NCBI GenBank assembly: GCA_033722555.1
Contig: JAWVYS010000003.1
Span: 1 to 64,000 of the forward strand
Source of the DNA: Brumimicrobium sp033722555
GTDB lineage: Bacteria; Bacteroidota; Bacteroidia; Flavobacteriales_D; Crocinitomicaceae
Direction of reading: 5' to 3'
Length of the DNA: 64,000 bases
Below, one piece after another: positions 18,231 to 27,976 of this stretch (position 1 is the first letter of the stretch; each line of letters opens with the position of its first letter). A program made the position numbers and the translations under genes. The notes beneath the pieces were generated by a model. That model did no database searches. It saw only the letters and a program-made list of their open reading frames with translations, and was not told the DNA's origin.

Positions 18231-18911
18231 ATGAAAAGGCAGATCATTGCAACATCAGACGGATCGAAAACAATTCATCTTCCCGATTGGAACGAAAGCT
18301 ATCATTCAAAACATGGCGCCGTTCAAGAGGCAAAACATGTTTTTATTCGTAGTGGGCTGAATCAAATTTCTCATGCCCCTGTTCAGATACTGGAAATCGG
18401 ATTCGGAACAGGTTTGAATGCTATTCTGACATTAATCGAAGCTAAGAATTCGGCTGTAACCGTGCATTATTCAGCCTTAGAAGCATATCCGGTCACGTGG
18501 GATGAAATAAAAGCTTTAAAGTATTACGAATTGGCCGAAGTAAGCGATTATAATTCCGAATACCAACAGATGCATAAAACCATGTGGGATATAGAAGAAA
18601 AGATTACACAGTCTTTTCAGCTGAAAAAGATACATTCGACCATGGAAGATTTCTACCCTGAAGTGGAAAAGTTTGACCTCATCTATTTTGATGCGTTCGG
18701 ACCTAGGGTGCAACCGGAAATGTGGACCGCCGAAGTTTTCAATAAAATGTTTGGCTGCATGACCGAAGAGGGTATACTCGTAACTTACTGTTCGAAAGGA
18801 CAGGTGCGCCGAGATATGATCGCTGCAGGCTTCAAGGTTGAAAAAATACCCGGTCCGCCGGGTAAACGAGAAATGCTGAGGGCAATAAAACCAAAAAACA
18901 ATGAACTATGA
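18231..18911 (+). CDS. mnmD: tRNA 5-methylaminomethyl-2-thiouridine methyltransferase MnmD (stand-alone)
   Basis: Completes the mnm5s2U34 wobble modification by N-methylating nm5(s2)U34 with SAM. In E. coli this activity is the N-terminal half of the fused MnmC; here only that half is present (226 residues), as in many Firmicutes and Bacteroidota. Motifs: HLPDWNESYHSKHGAVQEA, SAM-binding LEIGFGTGLNAILT, FDLIYFDAFGPRVQPEMWT and VTYCSKGQVRRDMIAAGF. The next gene starts inside its stop codon (ATGA overlap of 4 bases), so the pair is translationally coupled. Confidence 0.9.
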   Translation: MKRQIIATSDGSKTIHLPDWNESYHSKHGAVQEAKHVFIRSGLNQISHAPVQILEIGFGTGLNAILTLIEAKNSAVTVHYSALEAYPVTWDEIKALKYYELAEVSDYNSEYQQMHKTMWDIEEKITQSFQLKKIHSTMEDFYPEVEKFDLIYFDAFGPRVQPEMWTAEVFNKMFGCMTEEGILVTYCSKGQVRRDMIAAGFKVEKIPGPPGKREMLRAIKPKNNEL

Positions 18912-19324
18912 AAAAAAGAGTAACGGGAATAGGAGGTGTGTTCTTTAAATGTAAAGATCCAAAAAAGACGAGGGAGTGGTATGATAAACACCTCGGTTTA
19001 TCCACTGACGATTACGGAACTAATTTCGAATGGAGAAAGACAGATAAGCCGGAGGAAAAAGGTTTCACACAATGGAGCCCATTCAGCAACGAAAGCACCT
19101 TTTTTGAAGATCAACAAAGTGATTTTATGATCAATTTTCGGGTTGAGAATATTGAGGAACTGGTAAAAACGCTACGCAATGAGGGTGTTGTTGTTATCGA
19201 TGAAATAGAAACCTTTGATTACGGGAAATTTGTTCATATACTAGACAATGAAGGAAAAAAAATTCAGCTCTGGGAGCCTGAGGATTCCAACTATGATCAG
19301 ATTGTAGAAGGGAGAACATTCTGA
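18908..19324 (+). CDS. VOC (glyoxalase/bleomycin-resistance superfamily) protein
   Basis: 138-residue cytoplasmic protein with a vicinal-oxygen-chelate fold: VTGIGGVFFKCKDPKKTREWYDKHLGL gives the first beta-alpha-beta unit and FVHILDNEGKKIQLWEPEDS the last, where the Glu in IQLWEP is a usual metal ligand. Specific substrate unknown; the family includes glyoxalases, dioxygenases and resistance proteins. It overlaps mnmD by 4 bases but a functional link is not evident. Confidence 0.88.
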   Translation: MKKRVTGIGGVFFKCKDPKKTREWYDKHLGLSTDDYGTNFEWRKTDKPEEKGFTQWSPFSNESTFFEDQQSDFMINFRVENIEELVKTLRNEGVVVIDEIETFDYGKFVHILDNEGKKIQLWEPEDSNYDQIVEGRTF

Positions 19325-19394
19325 AAGAAAGTTAATTTCATAACTCCGTTGGAATTCTCTGAAGTTCAATCCAACTTATGAGAAAGATAATTAT

Positions 19395-19402
19395 TAACTT
19401 TG
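19395..19402 (+). promoter_or_regulatory. Probable -7 promoter element for fbaA
   Basis: TAACTTTG matches TAnnTTTG, about 22 bases before the fbaA start codon. Confidence 0.42.
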
Positions 19403-19424
19403 TGTCCCTCAAAAAAGGATAATT

Positions 19425-20492
19425 ATGTCACACAATATTAAGCCCGGAGTAGCTACCGGTGATGAAGTACAAAAGATCTTTAACTACGCCAAATCAAAGG
19501 GTTTTGCGCTTCCAGCAGTGAATGTGGTGGGTTCAAACTCGATCAATGCAGCGATGGAAACCGCTGCCAAAGTTAACGGTCCCATCATTATTCAATTTTC
19601 TAACGGTGGCGGGCATTTCAACGCCGGGAAATCGCTTTCTAATGAAAAAGAAAGAGCGGCCATAGCAGGATCTGTCTCAGGGGCAAGGCATATACATCAG
19701 ATGGCAGAGCTCTATGGCGCTACCGTAATTATTCATACAGATCACTGCGCGAAAAATCTTTTGCCATGGATAGATGGATTGCTTGAGGCAAGTGAAGAAG
19801 AGTTCAAAAGAACAGGGAAGCCTTTATTCAGTTCTCACATGATAGACCTCTCAGAGGAACCGTTGGAAGAAAACATTGAAATTTGTAAAAAATACCTCGC
19901 AAGAATGAGTAAAATGGGTATGACCCTGGAGATCGAATTGGGTATTACCGGTGGAGAAGAAGACGGTGTGGATAACACGGATGTCGACAATTCCAAACTA
20001 TACACTCAACCCGAAGAGGTTGCCTATGCTTATGAGGAACTGAGTAAGATAAGTGATAAATTCACGATCGCCGCGGCCTTCGGAAACGTACATGGAGTAT
20101 ACAAACCCGGAAACGTGGTATTGACTCCAAAGATTCTTAAAAATTCGCAGGAATTTATTCAGAAGAAATATAATCTCGGTAATAATCCCGTTGATTTTGT
20201 CTTCCATGGAGGATCAGGTTCTACCGTTGAAGAAATACGCGAAGCCATCAGCTACGGTGTAATAAAAATGAATCTTGATACAGACCTTCAATACGCTTTT
20301 AATGAAGGAGTAAGGGATTACATGATGAATAATATTGATTATTTGAAATCACAGATCGGTAACCCAAAAGGAGCCGACGAACCGAATAAAAAATATTATG
20401 ATCCCCGCAAATGGCTAAGAGAGGGTGAAGTTTCGTTTGTAAAGAGACTAACGAAATCCTTTGAGGATCTTAATAATGTGAATACCTTATAA
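19425..20492 (+). CDS. fbaA: Class II fructose-bisphosphate aldolase
   Basis: Zn2+-dependent aldolase of glycolysis and gluconeogenesis, cleaving fructose 1,6-bisphosphate to dihydroxyacetone phosphate and glyceraldehyde 3-phosphate. Motifs: IIQFSNGGGHFNAGK, the metal-binding IHTDHCAKNLLPW, LEIELGITGGEEDGVDN (class IIA-type loop), AAAFGNVHGVYKPGNV and the phosphate-binding FHGGSGSTVEEI. 355 residues is typical of the E. coli FbaA type. It stands alone with its own promoter-like box and is followed 68 bases later by accD. Confidence 0.97.
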   Translation: MSHNIKPGVATGDEVQKIFNYAKSKGFALPAVNVVGSNSINAAMETAAKVNGPIIIQFSNGGGHFNAGKSLSNEKERAAIAGSVSGARHIHQMAELYGATVIIHTDHCAKNLLPWIDGLLEASEEEFKRTGKPLFSSHMIDLSEEPLEENIEICKKYLARMSKMGMTLEIELGITGGEEDGVDNTDVDNSKLYTQPEEVAYAYEELSKISDKFTIAAAFGNVHGVYKPGNVVLTPKILKNSQEFIQKKYNLGNNPVDFVFHGGSGSTVEEIREAISYGVIKMNLDTDLQYAFNEGVRDYMMNNIDYLKSQIGNPKGADEPNKKYYDPRKWLREGEVSFVKRLTKSFEDLNNVNTL

Positions 20493-20560
20493 TTTTTATA
20501 AATTCGCAGTACTAATTAGAATTGCCGATAATTCGTAGGCGGTAATAAAATCATTTCAAA

Positions 20561-21406
20561 ATGGGTTGGTTTAAGAGAAAAACTGAGGGAATACAGACCT
20601 CTACAAAAGATAAAAAAGAGACTCCCGAGGGACTATGGTATAAATGCCCTAAATGTCAAACCGTGGTCACTTCAGAAGATCACATGAAGAACTATTACGT
20701 TTGTGAACGTTGCAGTTATCATGAAAGAATAGGTTCGGAGGAATACTTTCATCTTTTATTTGACGAAGGAAAATACAAGGAACTCGATAAAAAGTTATCT
20801 GCAGCGGATCCGTTGAAATTTGAAGATACAAAGAAATATATCGATAGGATCAAGGAAACGCAGAGTAAAACAGGACTTACAGACGCCATAAGAACTGCTC
20901 ACGGAAAATGCGAAGGTCAGGACTTGGTGATCGCAGCAATGGATTTCAACTTCATTGGAGGATCTCTGGGTTCAGTGATGGGAGAAAAAATTGCTCGTGC
21001 CATTGATTATGCAATAAAAATCAAATCTCCTTTTATGATCATCTCTAAATCAGGCGGGGCGCGGATGATGGAAGCCGGGCTTTCTCTGATGCAAATGGCG
21101 AAGACAAGCGCTAAACTTACTCAGCTTGCCGATAACAAACTTCCTTATATCTCACTTTTAACCGATCCGACTACCGGTGGTGTAACAGCTTCTTTCGCGA
21201 TGCTGGGTGATATCAATATTGCTGAACCCGAGGCGCTTATTGCTTTTGCCGGTCCGAGAGTAGTGAGGGAAACCATTGGGCGTGACCTTCCTGAAGGTTT
21301 TCAGCGTTCCGAATTCGTGAAAGAACACGGGTTTTTGGACTACATCGTGGAGCGAAGAAATTTGAAGACGGAAGTTGCAAAGTCCATTCATTTGTTTATG
21401 AACTGA
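20561..21406 (+). CDS. accD: Acetyl-CoA carboxylase carboxyltransferase subunit beta
   Basis: Transfers CO2 from carboxybiotin to acetyl-CoA, with AccA, in the first step of fatty-acid synthesis. The N-terminal four-Cys zinc ribbon (YKCPKCQTVV then YVCERCSYHE) is intact, followed by the crotonase-like core (MDFNFIGGSLGSVMGEKIARA, ISKSGGARMMEAGLSLMQM, DPTTGGVTASFAMLGDINIAEP, GPRVVRETIGRDLPEGFQ). 281 residues, normal. accA is not nearby, as is common in this phylum. Confidence 0.97.
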   Translation: MGWFKRKTEGIQTSTKDKKETPEGLWYKCPKCQTVVTSEDHMKNYYVCERCSYHERIGSEEYFHLLFDEGKYKELDKKLSAADPLKFEDTKKYIDRIKETQSKTGLTDAIRTAHGKCEGQDLVIAAMDFNFIGGSLGSVMGEKIARAIDYAIKIKSPFMIISKSGGARMMEAGLSLMQMAKTSAKLTQLADNKLPYISLLTDPTTGGVTASFAMLGDINIAEPEALIAFAGPRVVRETIGRDLPEGFQRSEFVKEHGFLDYIVERRNLKTEVAKSIHLFMN

Positions 21407-21435
21407 CAACGGAACACAATTCTATTTTGAAAAAT

Positions 21436-21467
21436 GCCCATTCAGCTTGAATAGGGCTTTTTTTTTT
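21436..21467 (+). terminator. Intrinsic terminator downstream of accD
   Basis: Stem GCCCATTC/GAATAGGGC with one bulged A and a 5-base loop, followed by a run of ten T. It sits between accD and the convergent antiporter gene. Confidence 0.82.
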
Positions 21468-21472
21468 GATGA

Positions 21473-22714
21473 CTACTCTTCGTTAACAGGTAATTTCCGG
21501 TCTGTTAAATCACTTTCGGGAATTATATCCTCACTTATATCATCTTGATCTTTCTTGTTTTTATTTATCATTAAACCGAGCATAAGCACAATACTGCTCA
21601 TCACAATTACCTGAATAATTAAGGGTTTTGTGACAATTTCAATTCTATCCTTGGGAGCAATTTCTAAAAATAAAAGTATTGTTATTAAACCTCGCGGCGC
21701 AATGAAGAGTAAGGGAACAGTAGGAAGTCCGGAAAGCTTCAGCTGAACAAAGCGAATTAAGAATATCGCCCCTACAATTCCTGAAGACCAGATTAAAGTT
21801 TCCTGATTGAGTAGTTCCGACGTCTCTATTAAAAATCCAAATAGCAGGAAGAATAAAGCCCGAATTAAAAATGTTGCCTCTATGAGAATTTCTTTGAACT
21901 TTTTTATTTCTGAATCTAACCGAGTCGGATTAAATCGCTTAATGAATTTATGATTCTTTAATTCATCCAGGTTTCCGATAAAGAGCCCAAACAACAAAAT
22001 AAATATGAGGGCCGGAAGGTGATATACCTTGGAAATTGCGTAAATCAGAATAACCAAAATGATGATAGGAACAAACTTTATATGATGTTCTATCTTACCC
22101 AACAGGTAGGATAATCCGACGGTTGCAACGAAAGATACTACAGTGATAATTAACAGGTTTAACAGGAAGTTCCCAAAGGAAAGCAAATCTATCGTTACAT
22201 TCAGCGCTACAAAATTAAAGAACAAAACACCCAAAATATCCGAAAGACTACTCTCATAAATAACAAACTCCTTATTTTTCTTTGAGAGATATGTAATGCT
22301 CGGAATAGCAATAGCACTGCTGATCACGCACAAGGGAATCGCACTGGTCAAACTCTTTTTAAAATCATAATCTCCGAAATAATAAAAAATAAAGGCCAGT
22401 AAAAATCCTAATAAAAGCATCGGAAAAATCGCCACAATAATGGATTTTTTCACGAGTGGAAATTTTGATTTGTTTAATTCAAGATCAAGGGAACCTTCCA
22501 GTACGATAACTATCAGTCCTATCGTACCGAGTACAGGAAGAAGTGCGCTTAAATCCGGTATTTCAATGTCTATGAACTGTGTGACCTGTTTCATCCCCCA
22601 ACCAAGAAAAAGTAGAAGGATTACAGAAGGAATTTTTGTTTTCGAGGATGTCAGGTCAAAAACGTAAGCCAGTAACAACAGGCTACAAATAGTAATAATA
22701 AACGTTATCGTCAT
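21473..22714 (-). CDS. CPA1-type cation:proton antiporter
   Basis: Inner-membrane protein of 413 residues with about twelve helices and the Na+/H+ exchanger fold: PSVILLLFLGWGMKQV, IGLIVIVLEGSLDLEL (substrate-site Glu region), AIPLCVISSAIAIPSITYL and GLPTVPLLFIAPRGLITILLFLEIAP, in which the Arg-Gly motif matches NhaP relatives. A charged cytoplasmic tail (NKNKKDQDDISEDIIPES) ends the protein; there is no regulatory TrkA domain. Probably exports Na+ or K+ in exchange for H+. It diverges from the helicase gene across ~150 bases. Confidence 0.87.
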   Translation of the reverse strand: MTITFIITICSLLLLAYVFDLTSSKTKIPSVILLLFLGWGMKQVTQFIDIEIPDLSALLPVLGTIGLIVIVLEGSLDLELNKSKFPLVKKSIIVAIFPMLLLGFLLAFIFYYFGDYDFKKSLTSAIPLCVISSAIAIPSITYLSKKNKEFVIYESSLSDILGVLFFNFVALNVTIDLLSFGNFLLNLLIITVVSFVATVGLSYLLGKIEHHIKFVPIIILVILIYAISKVYHLPALIFILLFGLFIGNLDELKNHKFIKRFNPTRLDSEIKKFKEILIEATFLIRALFFLLFGFLIETSELLNQETLIWSSGIVGAIFLIRFVQLKLSGLPTVPLLFIAPRGLITILLFLEIAPKDRIEIVTKPLIIQVIVMSSIVLMLGLMINKNKKDQDDISEDIIPESDLTDRKLPVNEE

Positions 22715-22867
22715 TAATAAATTTTAATCTGCTCTTTATATACCATTGAAAACCGTTGAAACCAAATCTTGTTCGAAATATTCCCGGGTTTTTCTCTAAA
22801 TATACTAACTTTTCGAATTAAGCATAAAACAAAATGACTAACTTGCTTTTTTCATTAAAAAAATGAC

Positions 22868-24697
22868 GTGGCCGAAAATTTAGAGCTCGAGATCAAAAAA
22901 ATGAGAGAACTGTTACGACGTGAACAGGAGACTCAAGAAAAACAGTGGTTCAGTGCTGAAACATTTTTCAAGGAACTCCGAGCTCAGGGTGTACTCATCT
23001 CTCCCATACGGGTGACTGGTAGAAGATTCAATTATACAGACTATCCCGTAATGAGTTTTTCGTTCAGTAGCCATGCAGATTCATCAATGCTCCATCACGG
23101 TTCTCCGGTAGCTCTTTTTAACGAAGGTTCTGAGGATTTGTGTAACGGCCAGATAGTAACCCTTTACGAGGGAAACGGAGAAATCCTTTTGTTCACCGAC
23201 GATTTTCCTGAATGGCTGGAAAATGGAACCTTAGGAATAAAATTACTGCCGGACGGTAAATCATTTGAACTGATGCACGGGGTGCTGAAAAGCATCGCAA
23301 AAAAAGAAAATCCACGTGTCTCTTTACTCTTTGAATACCTACACGGTTTAAAACCTTTACCGATATCTGCGGATAAACCCGAGGGGATTAAGCCTAAAAA
23401 TGCTGATCTCAATGACTCTCAGAAAGAGGCCGCAGAAAGCTGTCTTTCCGGTGAAAGCGTAAACCTAATCCATGGACCGCCGGGAACGGGTAAAACAACG
23501 GTTCTCGTGGAAATCGTCAGACAACTCATCGATAGAAATTTCAAAGTCCTAGTATGTGCTCCGAGCAATGCCGCTGTTGATCATTTTGCTGGATCTCTTC
23601 TTAATTGCGGCATAAAAATCCTGCGATTAGGTAATACAATTAAGGTCAATGAAAATATCTGGGAGCATACCCCGGAGGGCATTCTTAACCGTGAAGAATA
23701 TGCAAAAACATTAAAAAAACTGCGCATTCAGGCCGATGAATTCAGAAAACTGGCAAAACAGTATAAAAGGAATTTCGGAAAATCAGAAAAAGAACAACGA
23801 AAGCTACTTTACGCGGAATTCAGATCGATCAGAGAGGAAATTAGGAAACAATCTGCACATTACCTCGAAAAATCGTACGACGATGCGCTGGTAATTCTTG
23901 GTACACCCATAGGGTTGAATCATCCGTTACTGGCAGGTAAAGAGTATGATCATGTTATTTTGGACGAAGCAGGCCAATGTCTTGAATCTCTGGCCTGGGT
24001 CGTTTTACAGAAAGGAAAGCGAATGATTCTGGCAGGGGATCCTTACCAGCTTCCCCCTACGGTGATTGATCGGGAGGCGGGAATTAAGGGACTGGATATT
24101 TCCATTCTCGAACGAGGATTCGCTTCAGGATTGCCGTCTTCACTTCTGAATCTTCAGTACCGAATGCCTCCGGTAATTGCGGGTTTTTCCTCCTCATTCT
24201 TTTATAATGGAAGGCTTCAGTCTTCTAAACAAAATACCGAGGAACACCTCAGGTTTTATGATACAGCCGGAGCCAATTTTCAGGAAAATCAGAAGGACAA
24301 GGGAAGCTATTTCAATCGTGAAGAAATAGATTTTATTAAACAAAACCTTTCGGAGTTTTCTACCGATAACAGAAATACCGTATTTATTTCACCTTATTCA
24401 GCTCAGGTGGAGCTCGCCAGGAAGGAATTAGCAGGAATCAGGGTAAGTACCATCGATTCTTTCCAGGGCCAGGAGGCGGAAACAGTTATTATTTCTTTAG
24501 TAAGGAGCAATTCAGAACATAAAATAGGCTTTTTGAAAGATTACCGCAGAATGAACGTAGCGATAACAAGGGCTAAAAATCGTTTGATTATCGTAGGAGA
24601 CTCTACAACTTTCGGGCACGACGAATTTTATCGATCATTTATTGAATACACTGAAAAAAACAGCTGTTATCACAGTGTATTTGAATTACTCTATTAA
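22868..24697 (+). CDS. IGHMBP2/SMUBP-2-type superfamily 1 helicase
   Basis: 609-residue SF1B (UPF1-like) DNA/RNA helicase. An N-terminal beta-barrel/stalk region (1-170) precedes the motor domains: Q-type motif LNDSQKEAAESC, Walker A GPPGTGKTTVLVEIV, CAPSNAAVDHF, Walker B VILDEAGQCLES, GDPYQLPPTV, LNLQYRMPP, VSTIDSFQGQEAETVIISL and VAITRAKNRLIIVGD, so all helicase motifs are intact. Its cellular role in bacteria is not defined; not a defence gene by context. Start GTG at 22868; the next Met is residue 12. Convergent with the M1 peptidase gene with 2 bases between stops. Confidence 0.9.
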   Translation: MAENLELEIKKMRELLRREQETQEKQWFSAETFFKELRAQGVLISPIRVTGRRFNYTDYPVMSFSFSSHADSSMLHHGSPVALFNEGSEDLCNGQIVTLYEGNGEILLFTDDFPEWLENGTLGIKLLPDGKSFELMHGVLKSIAKKENPRVSLLFEYLHGLKPLPISADKPEGIKPKNADLNDSQKEAAESCLSGESVNLIHGPPGTGKTTVLVEIVRQLIDRNFKVLVCAPSNAAVDHFAGSLLNCGIKILRLGNTIKVNENIWEHTPEGILNREEYAKTLKKLRIQADEFRKLAKQYKRNFGKSEKEQRKLLYAEFRSIREEIRKQSAHYLEKSYDDALVILGTPIGLNHPLLAGKEYDHVILDEAGQCLESLAWVVLQKGKRMILAGDPYQLPPTVIDREAGIKGLDISILERGFASGLPSSLLNLQYRMPPVIAGFSSSFFYNGRLQSSKQNTEEHLRFYDTAGANFQENQKDKGSYFNREEIDFIKQNLSEFSTDNRNTVFISPYSAQVELARKELAGIRVSTIDSFQGQEAETVIISLVRSNSEHKIGFLKDYRRMNVAITRAKNRLIIVGDSTTFGHDEFYRSFIEYTEKNSCYHSVFELLY

Positions 24698-24699
24698 AA

Positions 24700-27693
24700 T
24701 CAGTTGAGAATTTTTTTAAAGAACCCTTTATTTACAGGATTCAATTTCAGAGTCACTCTTAATTTGTCTGTGAAACTGTTTCCCGGATAACCATCGGTCA
24801 GATTTTCCGAAGCAACCAAAGGATAGTAAAGTCCGAAAAAGTCTCCCAGCCTAATCCCTACTCCGGCATTATAGGCAGTGTACACTGTTCCCTGTTGTTC
24901 GAAGGTACCAACATCACCAAAGATCCCGAAAATATTTACAGGTTTTGGTAAAGGTATTTCGACATACAAGTTTGCGGTAGTCATCCACGACGAGGCAAAA
25001 CCAAAGTCGCTAGAGGACAGAAATCCGCCCATATTCTCCATACGCTGGGTGTACATGAAACCTGAATTACCTCCTCGGTTAAGAAAGTATTCCTCCACAA
25101 AAACATCCTGATATCCTGAGTTTCCGGTAAGTGGTACACCATATCTGTATGCTGCACTCAGATTATTTACCTCGAAGAGGTAATTGTAAGAACCGAACAA
25201 GCGTAGCTCAAGGTTACTCTGCCATTTTTTCTTTAAATATTTGTAGGAATATTCGACAGATCCGAAGATTCTTCCCGCCTGGTCACCACTGTTATCATTG
25301 TGGATGAAATCCGTCCTTAAGGAGGTATTCATACCGTGATCTGCTTTATTATATATGGTTTTCCATTCAGCAAATCCACCGTATTCCTGAACATCAAGTT
25401 CACCGCGACGTGTATTCTTAGCAAGACCTTGAAGAATCACCATATGCTGGAACGCGTGACGCTTGGAAGAATTAGCAAAATCAAGACGCAAATAGGGAGA
25501 AGCTACAGCGAAAAATGAACTGTTCCTTTCAAAAGAATCATCGTCTTTGAAAGACTTCAATGATAATCCGACAGATGCTGTTTTTATTTTTCGCGGGAAA
25601 AATTTATAACTCAACTCCCCGATTCCGGAAACACCATTCCTTCCGAAAGAATACATAGGAATAACCATGTAATTGAAAGGATTAGGCACCAATGAAAAGT
25701 TGTGAATTCCCACACCCAGCATAAATTTATCATAGGTATTCCATCCGAGCGCAGGTATATAGTGAACGTTGGTTTCCTCCCCTCGGTTATATGCCGTTAA
25801 ACCATTTATATGTATGGGTTCTATTTTATTTATCAGTGAATATCTCTGCCAGAGATTATTCTGTCTGTTGGTCTCTGGAATTTTTCTGAGCGGATCTATC
25901 ATAATTTTATCAAACTGCTCATCAAAAGTGATCTCCTGTTTATTCTGACATGCTCCAACCCAGATAGTTTCTACGATGCTGTCATCCTCCATGGCTGAAA
26001 CGGGTATAGGTGATTTAACACTCCCTTTATTTCGAACTCTGACAACCGTGCCGTCAAGCGTATGCTTTATCCGACCCAGTCTGAAATCAATATTATCGGT
26101 TGTTTTAATCAAAGCTTCAAACAACCAGTCGAGATTCTCACCGGTCACATTTTCGAATACTCGTTGTAAGTCCTCAGGTTGGGGATGTTTAAATTCAAAT
26201 TCTTCATAATATGTGTGCATCGCCTTATCGAACTTCTCATCTCCCAGATAATACCGGAGATAATCAAAAACAAGCCCCGTTTTCTGATACATGATAACAC
26301 CATAATTGATTCCTTTAAATTCTGCTGAGTGGGTTTCTATGGGCTGACCTAATCCTAAATATTGTACAGACCGAAACAGAATATCGTTGTAATCGTGATA
26401 ATGCAGTCCATGAAAATTAAAAGCACCGTTCAAAATCATGTCAGCCAAATACGTATTATCAGGGTATTTTGTCATGATATAGCGAACTTCATTCAGCGTA
26501 TTCAAACCTTCATCCATCCATCCGTGAACTCTTTCATTTGAACCCAGGATTCCATAAAACCAATTGTGTCCCACTTCATGAACGATGACCACTTCGAGCA
26601 TCAGTGCGGAAGATGCATTCCCGATAACTGTTACATTCGGATACTCCATACCACCTCCGGCACTGATCGTTCCGTCAACAGCCGTTATCTGATTATACGG
26701 ATAATCCCCGTTCCATTTGGAATAATAATATGCACCATCGTTGATGTATTCTATAGCATCCTTCCACAGATTGATATTCTGAGGAACAAACATCGCCCAG
26801 GTAGTCACTTTCTTGCCGGTATTTGGCAATTCAACCTCGCCTTTAAGCACGTCGTAACGTTTGTCAGCAAACCATGCGAAATCATGCACGTTTGATTGCT
26901 TATACCGTAAAGTTTTGGAATTTTCAGAGGAAGGTGGAAATGGCGTTGGTTCCCCACTTTTTCTTTTATCATGAGTCAGCGCAGCTATTTTTTGTGCAGT
27001 TTCGTCCGCTTTTTTATTCAGGAAAGCCAACTCACTTTGCGTCTGAAGATCGCCGGTTGCTCCTACCACATAATTTTCCGGTAGGCTAATCGAAACATCA
27101 AAAGACCCAAATTCCGAATAGAATTCCCCCTGATTAAGATATGGCATCTGATGCCATCCGTCCTTGTCATATACGGCAGGTTTGGGGTACCATTGTGTAA
27201 TTTGATACGACTGTTCAATATGCCCAAGTCTTGAAATCTGACCGCTTGGTATTTTCACTTTGATGGGTGTTGAAATTTTTATTCTTTCCCCCGGTTTGAG
27301 TGCTTGTTTTAATTCTAATTTCGCAATATCTATGTGTTTAGGGTCATAACTCCAGTTCAGCTTCTCTCCCTTGCTTCTAAAATCCAGTGAATCTATATAA
27401 CCTTTTAAACTATCGGCACCGAATTTAAGGTAATCGTTTCCTTCATGATACAATTGCTTTGCCAGTGCGGTTTTACCATTTTTATATGCATTCGGCCACA
27501 AGTGTACATAAATAAAGCTTAGTTCATCCGGCGAGTTATTTACGTATTCAAATTCCTCAAATCCTCTGAGAACGTGATTTCTATCATCCAATGAAACACT
27601 TATTACATAATTAACCTCCTGCTGCCAGTATTCCTGTCCCAAAGAAAACAATGTGACCAAAAGTGAAAAAACAGAGAGAATACAACCCTTCAT
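24700..27693 (-). CDS. M1 family zinc metallopeptidase (exported)
   Basis: 997-residue aminopeptidase-type protein. A signal peptide (MKGCILSVFSLLVTLFSLGQ) precedes the M1 N-terminal beta domain and the catalytic domain with GGGMEYPNV (346 on, exopeptidase-type motif with Tyr replacing the usual Ala/Glu-Asn context) and HEVGHNWF (372-376) with the third zinc ligand Glu395 in WMDEGLNTLNE, an HEXXH-X18-E arrangement. The last ~300 residues are rich in aromatic strands (VGIHNFSLVPNPFNYMV; FGVGI..) and look like an outer-membrane-type beta-barrel, an unusual extension for M1. Start chosen at 27693 where the signal peptide begins; an in-frame start at 27894 would add 67 residues with no signal-peptide character. 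Substrates unknown. Confidence 0.88.
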   Translation of the reverse strand: MKGCILSVFSLLVTLFSLGQEYWQQEVNYVISVSLDDRNHVLRGFEEFEYVNNSPDELSFIYVHLWPNAYKNGKTALAKQLYHEGNDYLKFGADSLKGYIDSLDFRSKGEKLNWSYDPKHIDIAKLELKQALKPGERIKISTPIKVKIPSGQISRLGHIEQSYQITQWYPKPAVYDKDGWHQMPYLNQGEFYSEFGSFDVSISLPENYVVGATGDLQTQSELAFLNKKADETAQKIAALTHDKRKSGEPTPFPPSSENSKTLRYKQSNVHDFAWFADKRYDVLKGEVELPNTGKKVTTWAMFVPQNINLWKDAIEYINDGAYYYSKWNGDYPYNQITAVDGTISAGGGMEYPNVTVIGNASSALMLEVVIVHEVGHNWFYGILGSNERVHGWMDEGLNTLNEVRYIMTKYPDNTYLADMILNGAFNFHGLHYHDYNDILFRSVQYLGLGQPIETHSAEFKGINYGVIMYQKTGLVFDYLRYYLGDEKFDKAMHTYYEEFEFKHPQPEDLQRVFENVTGENLDWLFEALIKTTDNIDFRLGRIKHTLDGTVVRVRNKGSVKSPIPVSAMEDDSIVETIWVGACQNKQEITFDEQFDKIMIDPLRKIPETNRQNNLWQRYSLINKIEPIHINGLTAYNRGEETNVHYIPALGWNTYDKFMLGVGIHNFSLVPNPFNYMVIPMYSFGRNGVSGIGELSYKFFPRKIKTASVGLSLKSFKDDDSFERNSSFFAVASPYLRLDFANSSKRHAFQHMVILQGLAKNTRRGELDVQEYGGFAEWKTIYNKADHGMNTSLRTDFIHNDNSGDQAGRIFGSVEYSYKYLKKKWQSNLELRLFGSYNYLFEVNNLSAAYRYGVPLTGNSGYQDVFVEEYFLNRGGNSGFMYTQRMENMGGFLSSSDFGFASSWMTTANLYVEIPLPKPVNIFGIFGDVGTFEQQGTVYTAYNAGVGIRLGDFFGLYYPLVASENLTDGYPGNSFTDKLRVTLKLNPVNKGFFKKILN

Positions 27694-27935
27694 AACGCTA
27701 ATTTTTATAGAGAGGTAAAAGTAGTAAATGAAAACAATCCGCCAACTGAAACCTGTTGAAACTTCAAAATTCTTCGCTTCTGTTTTGCCGTTTAATTTGA
27801 CGAAATATGACTGATTAAATGACGGAATTTCAGTATCGTTGGAAGTAAAATTTTCGGTCTCGCAGGATGTACTCAAACAGTTATCTAAAAACATTCTAAA
27901 TAACCTAAAATACTTTTAAAACTCAAACTATACAG

Positions 27936-27943
27936 TAAATTTG
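27936..27943 (+). promoter_or_regulatory. Probable -7 promoter element for the sdhCAB operon
   Basis: TAAATTTG followed by C is a full match to the Bacteroidota -7 consensus, 33 bases before the sdhC start codon at 27977. The stretch from 27694 to 27935 holds no gene that I can see. Confidence 0.48.
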
Positions 27944-27976
27944 CTGTTTAATAAAACGGAAATTTATATCAGTATT

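Noticed and set aside
22868..24697. The UPF1-like helicase as part of a defence system
   Set aside because: All neighbours are housekeeping genes, with no nuclease or other defence partner; domain order fits the ordinary IGHMBP2-type family.
27694..27894. 67-residue N-terminal extension of the M1 peptidase
   Set aside because: The signal peptide begins at the Met encoded at 27693; the extension has no export signal and would place it internally.
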